Shown one piece after another: positions 35,057 through 41,452 of a DNA stretch of 64,000 nt. Made by a program: the position numbers and the translations under genes. Origin of the DNA: Moheibacter lacus (lineage in GTDB: Bacteria > Bacteroidota > Bacteroidia > Flavobacteriales > Weeksellaceae); the NCBI RefSeq assembly GCF_014042165.1, contig NZ_JACDZE010000001.1, positions 62,001-126,000 on the forward strand. Direction: 5' to 3'. The notes below the pieces were generated by a model. It made no database searches, was not told the origin of the DNA, and saw only the letters and a program-made list of their open reading frames with translations. How positions within the stretch are numbered: position 1 is the stretch's first letter; each line of letters begins with the position of its first letter.

Positions 35057-35596
35057 ATGATGCATTTTTCCTTTCAACCTCAACTCGAAAATGAAACCCT
35101 AAAATTGGTTCCTCTCCAAGAATCGGATTTTGAAAAACTTTTTGAAGTTGCTTCTGATCCTGCAGTTTGGGCGCAACATCCCAATAAAAATCGATACAAA
35201 CGAGAAGTATTCCAAACCTTTTTTAAAGGTGCAATGGAAAGTCCAGGCGCTTTTCTTGTCGTTGAAAAATCTACCGGCGAAATCGCCGGAAGCACCCGGT
35301 TTTATGATTTTAATTCTGAGGACAATAGCCTGTACATCGGTTACACATTTTACGGCACAAAGTTTTGGGGAAAAGGAATCAATCCACAAGCAAAAAAATT
35401 GATGTTGGATTATATTTTTCAATTTGTCGACAAAGTCAATTTTCATGTAGGCGCTTCCAATTTTCGATCACAAAAAGCCATGGAAAAACTTGGCGCTGTA
35501 AAAACAATGGAATTAAATGTGGCCTATTTTGGAGAAGAGGAAAAAACGAATTTTCAATATGAAATCCAGAAAAAAGATTGGTTAAAATCTAATTGA
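35057..35596 (+). CDS. GNAT-family acetyltransferase, RimJ/RimL type
   Basis: A 179-residue N-acetyltransferase. Typical features are LKLVPLQESDFEKLFEVASDP at the N-terminus, the strand GEIAGSTRFYDF, and the acetyl-CoA-binding region YTFYGTKFWGKGINPQAKKLML at about 96-117. VNFHVGASNFRSQKAMEKLGAV at about 130-151 is the family's Asn-Ser/Ala-Met-Glu-Lys-Lue-Gly helix. Likely substrate is an amino group on a protein or small molecule; it cannot be specified. A second ATG at 35060 is equally possible. The 3' end overlaps the convergent SAM hydroxide adenosyltransferase gene by eight bases. Confidence 0.9.
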   Translation: MMHFSFQPQLENETLKLVPLQESDFEKLFEVASDPAVWAQHPNKNRYKREVFQTFFKGAMESPGAFLVVEKSTGEIAGSTRFYDFNSEDNSLYIGYTFYGTKFWGKGINPQAKKLMLDYIFQFVDKVNFHVGASNFRSQKAMEKLGAVKTMELNVAYFGEEEKTNFQYEIQKKDWLKSN

Positions 35597-36413
35597 ATTC
35601 GACATAAATTTCACTTCCTTTTTTCAAACCATAAAGCGTACTTGCTGCTCCAAAAGATTTAGGATTGCTTTTATAAATGGCGATTTCCAAATAACCGGAA
35701 GAACCAATCAAAGCCAAACCTTTCCCTACATAATCAAATTCTTTTTCGAAATCTTTTACGAAATCACTGTAATTCCGATACAATTCTGTAAATTCTTGAT
35801 TGCGATGCCAAATCCTGAAATTTCTTTTTTTCCCAACCTTTTCAAATATTTTCTCAGAAATATTGGTAATTGCATTTCCATAATTGTCAATATAAATGAC
35901 CGTTCCGATAATTTGTTTATTGTCTTTGATGACAGGACGCAATGCAGAAAGTTCTCTAAATGACTTTAATTTTTGTCCCACCACGGCGAGCATACCTCCT
36001 CTTGCCAGATGGCAAGCAACCGGAACAAATAAATCACGCGTTGGGAATACAGAATTTTCCTGAACCTGAGGCAATTTTATTTCTACCAATTCTTTTGGTG
36101 TCACTTCAGAACAAATTAAGGAAAGAATTCCGTTATCACTCGTTATGAAATAATGATCATCAATCAATGCTGCAATTGGAACTTTCGTAGGATTGGTAAG
36201 CGCATCGACTCCTAGTATGTGAATGGTTCCTTTTGGGAAATCTTTGTAAGAATTTTTGACAATAAAAGCGCCTTCAGCTATATCAAATGGTTGGATTTCA
36301 TGCGAAATGTCCACAATCGTCACATCAGAAAGCTCCGTATAAATTTTTGCTTTCAATGAGGCAACATTGGCATCTTTTATTCCAAAATCAGTTGTTAATG
36401 TAATAATCGGCAT
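35589..36413 (-). CDS. S-adenosyl-L-methionine hydroxide adenosyltransferase (DUF62)
   Basis: A 274-residue enzyme of the SAM hydrolase/fluorinase/chlorinase family. It starts MPIITLTTDFGIKDANVASLKA with the conserved Asp that binds the ribose of SAM. It also has VDISHEIQPFDIAEGAFIVKNSY (about 34-56), FITSDNGILSLI (near 90) and IYIDNYGNAITNIS (near 172), all hallmark segments. Known members hydrolyse SAM to adenosine and methionine; halogenases differ at a few loop residues. Hydrolysis is the expected activity here. The promoter at 36434-36441 is back to back with that of phoH. Confidence 0.92.
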   Translation of the reverse strand: MPIITLTTDFGIKDANVASLKAKIYTELSDVTIVDISHEIQPFDIAEGAFIVKNSYKDFPKGTIHILGVDALTNPTKVPIAALIDDHYFITSDNGILSLICSEVTPKELVEIKLPQVQENSVFPTRDLFVPVACHLARGGMLAVVGQKLKSFRELSALRPVIKDNKQIIGTVIYIDNYGNAITNISEKIFEKVGKKRNFRIWHRNQEFTELYRNYSDFVKDFEKEFDYVGKGLALIGSSGYLEIAIYKSNPKSFGAASTLYGLKKGSEIYVEFN

Positions 36414-36433
36414 GAAAAATCTGTTCCAGCAAA

Positions 36434-36441
36434 CAAATATA
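36434..36441 (-). promoter_or_regulatory. -7 promoter element of the SAM hydroxide adenosyltransferase gene
   Basis: Reads TATATTTG on the minus strand, an exact TAnnTTTG match about 20 bases before the ATG. It lies five bases from the divergent phoH element. Confidence 0.55.
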
Positions 36442-36446
36442 TTGCG

Positions 36447-36454
36447 TATTTTTG
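36447..36454 (+). promoter_or_regulatory. -7 promoter element of phoH
   Basis: TATTTTTG, an exact TAnnTTTG match, 28 bases before the TTG start codon of phoH. Confidence 0.55.
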
Positions 36455-36482
36455 TATTGAATCGAATTTAAACACAAGACAT

Positions 36483-37430
36483 TTGACAGAATTAAATTTA
36501 GAATTGGTTGATGTAAACATTCAAGAGTTTTACGGACCCAATAATGAAAACTTTAAAACTTTAAAATCCTATTTCCCCAAATTAAAAATTGTAGGTCGTG
36601 GAAGGACTATTTCTGCAGTGGGAAATGAGGATTTACTTCAGGCATTGGATCAAAAAATCGCTCAAATCATCACGCACATACAACACTTTAACCAACTGAA
36701 AGAAAAAGATGTAGAACATATTTTGGAACTCGACAGTTCTACCCAAAAAACAATGACAAACGCAAAAGAAGTTTTGGTACATGGCGTCAATGGCAAACTC
36801 ATCAAAGCCCATACTCCCGGACAAATCGAATTGGTAGACAAAGTTTATAAGAACGATATGGTATTTGCCATAGGACCAGCCGGAACCGGAAAAACCTACA
36901 CAAGTGTCGCACTTGCTGTTCAAGCGCTTAAAAACAAGGAAGTTAGAAGAATCATCTTAACGCGTCCTGCTGTAGAAGCTGGTGAAAGTTTGGGTTTTTT
37001 ACCGGGTGATTTGAAAGAAAAACTGGACCCCTATTTACAACCACTTTATGATGCCTTGAAAGATATGATTCATTTTGAAAAACTGAATTCTTATTATGAA
37101 AAAGGAATCATCGAAGTGGCTCCTTTGGCGTTTATGCGCGGACGAACTTTGGACGAAGCCTTTGTCATACTTGACGAAGCGCAGAACACCACACATGCTC
37201 AGATGAAAATGTTCCTGACCCGAATGGGTAAAAATGCCAAATTCATCATCACCGGCGACCCTGAACAAGTCGATTTACCACCCAAACAGAAATCGGGATT
37301 AAAAGAAGCCATGTCTATTTTGGACAATGTTGATGGAATTGGGATGGTGAAATTGACGGAAAAGGATGTGGTCAGACATAAATTGGTTGGAAAAATTCTT
37401 CAGGCTTATAAAAAAGTAGATAATCAGTAA
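36483..37430 (+). CDS. phoH: PhoH-family ATPase
   Basis: A 315-residue cytoplasmic P-loop ATPase. An N-terminal KH-like region is followed by Walker A GPAGTGKT at residues 131-138, RPAVEAGESLGFLPGDLKEK near 160-180, and Walker B VILDEAQN near 228-235. Family members are linked to RNA metabolism, often beside ybeY; here ybeY is not adjacent. The start codon is TTG at 36483, since there is no in-frame ATG near the 5' end and the conserved N-terminal text begins immediately after it. A -7 box lies at 36447-36454. Confidence 0.93.
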   Translation: MTELNLELVDVNIQEFYGPNNENFKTLKSYFPKLKIVGRGRTISAVGNEDLLQALDQKIAQIITHIQHFNQLKEKDVEHILELDSSTQKTMTNAKEVLVHGVNGKLIKAHTPGQIELVDKVYKNDMVFAIGPAGTGKTYTSVALAVQALKNKEVRRIILTRPAVEAGESLGFLPGDLKEKLDPYLQPLYDALKDMIHFEKLNSYYEKGIIEVAPLAFMRGRTLDEAFVILDEAQNTTHAQMKMFLTRMGKNAKFIITGDPEQVDLPPKQKSGLKEAMSILDNVDGIGMVKLTEKDVVRHKLVGKILQAYKKVDNQ

Positions 37431-37434
37431 TGAA

Positions 37435-37548
37435 ATGATATTAGGTCATAAAGTCTCAATTTTGAAATGGGATGATTATTTGATTTTATTTATTTTTCTC
37501 ATTCTCATCATTTTACCTGAATATTTCTCTAATTATTATTTTCATTAA
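37435..37548 (+). CDS. Possible 37-residue hydrophobic peptide
   Basis: An ATG five bases after the phoH stop opens 37 codons: MILGHKVSILKWDDY, then a long hydrophobic run LILFIFLILIILPEYF, then NYYFH. It would form one transmembrane helix. It could be a small membrane protein or simply AT-rich chance sequence; no conservation evidence is available from the window alone. Confidence 0.2.
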   Translation: MILGHKVSILKWDDYLILFIFLILIILPEYFSNYYFH

Positions 37549-37619
37549 TTAATTTTACAACAGGTCTAATTATTTTTTCATATATCTACTTTGGCTAAAA
37601 AATAACGAACTAATTTGGA

Positions 37620-37784
37620 ATGAAACAAGTTTTACAAGAAGGCGATTTTTACAAAACACCGGAAGGTTACATCGTTTTTACGGAACAATATCATTTGCGT
37701 CGTGGCTATTGTTGCAAAAGCGGTTGCCGGCATTGTCCATACGGATATGACAAAAAAACGGATACGTTTAAAAAGAAAAATTAG
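37620..37784 (+). CDS. DUF5522 small cysteine-rich protein
   Basis: A 54-residue protein, MKQVLQEGDFYKTPEGYIVF and onward, with FTEQYHLRRGYCCKSGCRHC followed by PYGYDKK. The C-C-x(3)-C-x(2)-C pattern (residues 31, 32, 36, 39) with HLRRG is the signature of DUF5522, a family of small proteins common in Bacteroidota and some other phyla. The cysteines suggest metal or cluster binding, but no function is established. It is directly followed by a strong terminator. Confidence 0.85.
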   Translation: MKQVLQEGDFYKTPEGYIVFTEQYHLRRGYCCKSGCRHCPYGYDKKTDTFKKKN

Positions 37785-37785
37785 A

Positions 37786-37806
37786 GTCGCTTTGAGCGGC
37801 TTTTTT
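37786..37806 (+). terminator. Intrinsic terminator after the DUF5522 gene
   Basis: Stem GTCGCT / AGCGGC (six pairs, one G-T) with loop TTG, followed by six T. It starts one base after the TAG stop. Confidence 0.85.
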
Positions 37807-37820
37807 GTTGAGTTGAAACC

Positions 37821-37847
37821 AAAAAAAACCCCGGCATTTCTGCCGGG
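37821..37847 (-). terminator. Intrinsic terminator of the fad operon
   Basis: On the minus strand CCCGGCA / TGCCGGG (seven pairs) with loop GAAA, followed by a run of eight T. It ends transcripts coming from fadE, whose stop is about 97 bases upstream. Confidence 0.88.
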
Positions 37848-37943
37848 ACCCTCTCTACTAAAACTTAAGTACCATGAAAACTCAACTACCTTATGAAAAG
37901 AATAGTACTTAACTGTTTATATTCCAAACATCGTGCCAAAGAT
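37848..37943 (-). ncRNA. Candidate 3'-UTR small RNA after fadE
   Basis: Between the fadE stop and the strong terminator is a 96-base stretch. It carries an 8-bp inverted repeat (TTAAGTAC / GTACTTAA) around a loop of about 35 bases, all upstream of the terminator hairpin. This is the layout of a 3'-UTR-derived small RNA. On the plus strand the same stretch has only a 12-codon ORF (MKTQLPYEKNST). No known RNA family was recognised. Confidence 0.3.
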
Positions 37944-39740
37944 TTAAAAAGAGTATTTATTTTCTTTTATTAAAAATTCAGCTACTTCTGTTTTAAGTTG
38001 AACGACATTTGGAAAATCATTATATCGTGTAAATCTTCTTAATCCTGAAAGCATCATGCGCTGTTCATCTCCCTCTGTAAAAGAAATGATTCCAGCTATT
38101 GCATTTTTCTTAATCACCTCTACGGAGTCAAACAACTGCAATTTAGCAAATTTTATTGATACCGCAGCATTTTCTTCCGAATTAGATTTTGAAATCTTCT
38201 CAGCTCGCAATATAGTACTTTCCGCCATATAAATCTCAATTAAAATAGAAGATGCCCGTAAAATCAACTGTTGATGTTTCTCCAAATCTGCTCCAAATTT
38301 TTGTAAAGCCGCTCCAGCAACCATAAAGAATGCTTTTTTCAAATTCGTTAAAATTTCTTTTTCTTGCGCAAAAAGTTCGGTATAATCCGGCACATCAAAG
38401 GATGGAATACTCATCAATTCATTGGCGACATTCATCGCAGGTGTCATCAAATCTACCCTGCCTTGAAAAGCACGTTTCACTAACATGCTGACGCTGAGTA
38501 AACTATTTATCTCATTGGTTCCTTCATAAATTCTTGAAATCCTCGCATCTCTCCAAGCTGCTTCCATCGGCATTTCTTTAGAATAACCCATTCCGCCATA
38601 AATCTGAATTCCTTTATCAGCCGAAATTTGCGCCATATCCGAAATCCAAACTTTTAAAATCGATGCTTCAATCGCATATTCTTCAATACCTTTTAATTCC
38701 GCTTCATTGTGTGGCATACCATTGGATACATTTTCAGCAATGGCTTCCTCTATATCTTTTGCAGCCCTGTAAGCTCCGGCTTCTGAAGCAAATGTCGCCA
38801 CTGCCATATCAGCCAATTTTTCTTGGATTGCTCCGAAAGTATTGATGGAAACGCCAAATTGTTTGCGTTCAGATGAATAATTTATCGCGTTGGAAACAAT
38901 TCTTCTTTGGGCATCTAGACAAGCCGCCCCCAATTTAATTCGACCAACATTTAACGCATTCATCGCGATTTTAAATCCGCCGTTTCGTTCACCCAACATA
39001 TTTTCAACCGGAACCAAAACCTCATTGAAAAAGACTTGGCGTGTAGAAGAAGAAACAATTCCGAGTTTATCTTCTTCCTCACCTAAAGAAAATCCGTCTC
39101 CAGCTTGAGATTTTTCAACAATAAATGCCGTGATGTTTTTATCGTCTTCAATTCGCGCAAAAACGATGAATAATTCTGCAAAACCGGCATTGGTAATCCA
39201 CATTTTTTGACCGGTGATTTTGTAATGTTTTCCATCCTCGGTCAAAACAGCTTTGGTCTTTCCGGAGTTGGCATCAGAACCTGCTTCTGGTTCTGTCAAG
39301 CAATAGGAAGCAAACCATTCTCCAGTCGCCAATTTCGGCAAATATTTCTTTTTCTGTTCTTCCGTTCCGTAAAGCGTAATGGGCATGGTTCCAATTCCCG
39401 TATGCGCCCCATAAGCCGTTGCTAATGAACCCGTTGCGCCCGAAATATAATCACAAACCAACATCGTTGTGACAAATCCCATTCCCAATCCTCCATATTC
39501 TTCCGGAACTGAAATGCCCAAAAATCCAAGCTCCCCTAACTTTTTCATCAAATCTTCAATCAAGGCATAATCCTTTTTTTCTATCTGATGTTTTTTTGGC
39601 CAAACTTCTCTGTCGATGAATTCCTTGGCCGATTCCAGCATCATTTTTTGTTCTTCACTGAAATCTTCCGGTGTAAATATATTTTCCCAAGTCAAATCCT
39701 TCACCAAGAATTCTCCTCCTTTTAATCGATTATTGCTCAT
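37944..39740 (-). CDS. fadE: Acyl-CoA dehydrogenase
   Basis: A 598-residue FAD enzyme for the first oxidation of beta-oxidation. The core dehydrogenase fold includes SYCLTEPEAGSDANSG (about 150-165) and KMWITNAGFAELFIVFA, both substrate/FAD contact signatures. QIYGGMGYSKEMPMEAAWRDARISRIYEGTNEI-type text (near 385-420) is the PROSITE acyl-CoA dehydrogenase motif and holds the catalytic Glu in YEGTNEI. A C-terminal extension of about 180 residues matches the very-long-chain/FadE-Bacillus type. It is last in the fadN-fadA-fadE order known from Bacillus fadNAE. A terminator follows. Confidence 0.93.
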   Translation of the reverse strand: MSNNRLKGGEFLVKDLTWENIFTPEDFSEEQKMMLESAKEFIDREVWPKKHQIEKKDYALIEDLMKKLGELGFLGISVPEEYGGLGMGFVTTMLVCDYISGATGSLATAYGAHTGIGTMPITLYGTEEQKKKYLPKLATGEWFASYCLTEPEAGSDANSGKTKAVLTEDGKHYKITGQKMWITNAGFAELFIVFARIEDDKNITAFIVEKSQAGDGFSLGEEEDKLGIVSSSTRQVFFNEVLVPVENMLGERNGGFKIAMNALNVGRIKLGAACLDAQRRIVSNAINYSSERKQFGVSINTFGAIQEKLADMAVATFASEAGAYRAAKDIEEAIAENVSNGMPHNEAELKGIEEYAIEASILKVWISDMAQISADKGIQIYGGMGYSKEMPMEAAWRDARISRIYEGTNEINSLLSVSMLVKRAFQGRVDLMTPAMNVANELMSIPSFDVPDYTELFAQEKEILTNLKKAFFMVAGAALQKFGADLEKHQQLILRASSILIEIYMAESTILRAEKISKSNSEENAAVSIKFAKLQLFDSVEVIKKNAIAGIISFTEGDEQRMMLSGLRRFTRYNDFPNVVQLKTEVAEFLIKENKYSF

Positions 39741-39786
39741 TTCGTAATATTTTTAAATTTAATAATTTGAATTTCAAATTCAACAT

Positions 39787-40965
39787 TTATAATAGCTCAA
39801 AGACGGAAGCCGCTCCCTGCCCGGTTCCTACACACATGGTTACCATTCCGTATTTTTTGTTCTGACGCTTCATTTCATCCAAAAGTTGAACGGTTAATTT
39901 AGTTCCGGTACAACCCAGCGGATGTCCCAATGCAATTGCTCCTCCGTTTACATTCACGATTTCTGGATTCAAATCCAAACCTCTCATTACAGCTAAGGAT
40001 TGTGATGCAAATGCCTCGTTTAATTCGATTAAATCAATGTCCGATTGTTTTAGTCCGGCTTGTTCCAATGCTTTTGGGATAGCATACAAAGGTCCAATTC
40101 CCATGATTCTTGGTGGTACGCCAACTGTTGAATAAGACAATAACCTCGCAACTGGTGTCAGGTTCAACTCTTTCACCATTTCTTCTGACATAACCAAAAC
40201 GAAAGCTGCTCCATCTGACATCTGAGAAGAATTTCCAGCTGTGACACTTCCGCCATTTGCAAAAACAGGTCTTAGTTTTGACAATACTTCTAAAGAGGTA
40301 TCGGCTCTCGGTCCTTCATCCTGATTGAAAGTAACTTTTTTGGTTTGTACTTTTTCTTTCTCATCAAGCGAAGTGAATTCAACGTCAATTGGAACGATTT
40401 GGTTTTCAAACTTCCCCGATTCAATTGCTTTCATCGCTTTTTGATGCGATTGATACGCAAATTGATCTTGATCCTCACGCGAAACTTTGAATTCGTTTGC
40501 AACCGCTTCCGCAGTCAAACCCATTCCCCAATAATAATCGGCATTTTTCTCCGAAACCTTTGTGTCCGGAATTGGTTTAAATCCGCCCATCGGGATATAA
40601 GACATACTTTCAGCTCCTCCGGCAATGATACAATCTGCCATTCCGGTTCTGATCTTCGCCGCCGCAATGGCAATGGTTTCAGAACCTGAAGCGCAATAGC
40701 GGTTGACTGTAACGCCTGGAACTTTGTCCGTATTTAATCCCATTAAGGAAATCAATCTTGCCATGTTTAATCCTTGTTCGGCTTCCGGCATGGCACAACC
40801 TACGATGACATCGTCGATTCGGTCTTTATCCAGATTGGGAACATCTTGCATCATTCTTTCGATGACTTTAGCAGCCAACTCATCCGGGCGTGTAAATCGC
40901 AAAGTACCTCTCGGCGCTTTTCCTACTGCTGTTCTATATCCTGTAACTATATATGCTTGTTTCAT
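39787..40965 (-). CDS. fadA: Acetyl-CoA C-acyltransferase (3-ketoacyl-CoA thiolase)
   Basis: A 392-residue thiolase that cleaves 3-ketoacyl-CoA to acetyl-CoA and a shortened acyl-CoA. The acyl-accepting Cys91 lies in VNRYCASGSE. The C-terminal signatures are GGAIALGHPLGCTGTK (His near 348) and MCVGTGQGAA (the base Cys near 378). Length is normal. It lies between the inserted four-helix-bundle gene and fadE, all on the minus strand with short gaps, so it belongs to the fad operon. Confidence 0.95.
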   Translation of the reverse strand: MKQAYIVTGYRTAVGKAPRGTLRFTRPDELAAKVIERMMQDVPNLDKDRIDDVIVGCAMPEAEQGLNMARLISLMGLNTDKVPGVTVNRYCASGSETIAIAAAKIRTGMADCIIAGGAESMSYIPMGGFKPIPDTKVSEKNADYYWGMGLTAEAVANEFKVSREDQDQFAYQSHQKAMKAIESGKFENQIVPIDVEFTSLDEKEKVQTKKVTFNQDEGPRADTSLEVLSKLRPVFANGGSVTAGNSSQMSDGAAFVLVMSEEMVKELNLTPVARLLSYSTVGVPPRIMGIGPLYAIPKALEQAGLKQSDIDLIELNEAFASQSLAVMRGLDLNPEIVNVNGGAIALGHPLGCTGTKLTVQLLDEMKRQNKKYGMVTMCVGTGQGAASVFELL

Positions 40966-40971
40966 TATTTT

Positions 40972-40985
40972 AAGTATATTGTATT
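40972..40985. repeat. Left copy of 14-bp inverted repeat flanking the four-helix-bundle gene
   Basis: AAGTATATTGTATT; its exact reverse complement occurs at 41432-41445. The two copies bracket the four-helix-bundle gene and its flanking spacers, between fadA and fadN. Confidence 0.6.
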
Positions 40986-41006
40986 GTTGTATAATGTATA
41001 TTGTAA

Positions 41007-41363
41007 TTAATTCTTTTCCAAAGATGATTGAAGTTTTATAACCATATTTTGAATATGTTGAATTTCCGATTCCAAATAAAGAAATTGTTCATCCGACAGA
41101 TAGCCTATATTTTTTGAAATAATAATTTGAGTTTCAAATTCAAAAGAAGAACCAAGTGCAACTCCCAAAAAGTTAGCGAAATCTTTCTTTGATTTTCTTC
41201 CACATCCTTCTGCAATGTTCGAAGGAATCGAAACCACACATCTTCTGATTTGGGAAACTAACCCAAAGATTTCATCCTTTGGAAAACTCTTAGTTACCAT
41301 ATAGGTTTCCGTAACCAAATCAATTGCCTTTTGCCATACTTTTAACTCTTTAAAATAATTCAT
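41007..41363 (-). CDS. Four-helix-bundle protein (S23 / rRNA intervening-sequence family)
   Basis: A 118-residue all-helical protein with the family pattern. It opens YFKELKVWQKAIDLVTETY, then SFPKDEIFGLVSQIRRCVVSIPSNIAEGCGRKSKKDFANFL in pieces matching the signature IPSNIAEGxGR, and ends with a helix pair. Relatives are encoded in 23S rRNA intervening sequences and resemble the Avd proteins of diversity-generating retroelements. Many stand-alone copies occur in Bacteroidota with no known role. It is unexpected inside a fad operon; the gene is bracketed by 14-bp inverted repeats, which suggests it arrived as a cassette. No reverse transcriptase lies nearby. Confidence 0.9.
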   Translation of the reverse strand: MNYFKELKVWQKAIDLVTETYMVTKSFPKDEIFGLVSQIRRCVVSIPSNIAEGCGRKSKKDFANFLGVALGSSFEFETQIIISKNIGYLSDEQFLYLESEIQHIQNMVIKLQSSLEKN

Positions 41364-41431
41364 ATTTTTTTTCTTTAATGAATTGATGTAAATTGTATTT
41401 TGTTTTTCTCTATTTTTTTAAACTATACAGA

Positions 41432-41445
41432 AATACAATATACTT
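41432..41445. repeat. Right copy of 14-bp inverted repeat flanking the four-helix-bundle gene
   Basis: AATACAATATACTT, the exact reverse complement of 40972-40985. An AATTAATT-containing block lies beside each copy (about 41003 and 41452) in the same orientation. Confidence 0.6.
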
Positions 41446-41452
41446 TATACAA

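Noticed and set aside
41007-41363. Avd gene of a diversity-generating retroelement
   Set aside because: The protein is of related fold, but there is no reverse transcriptase, template repeat or variable repeat nearby.
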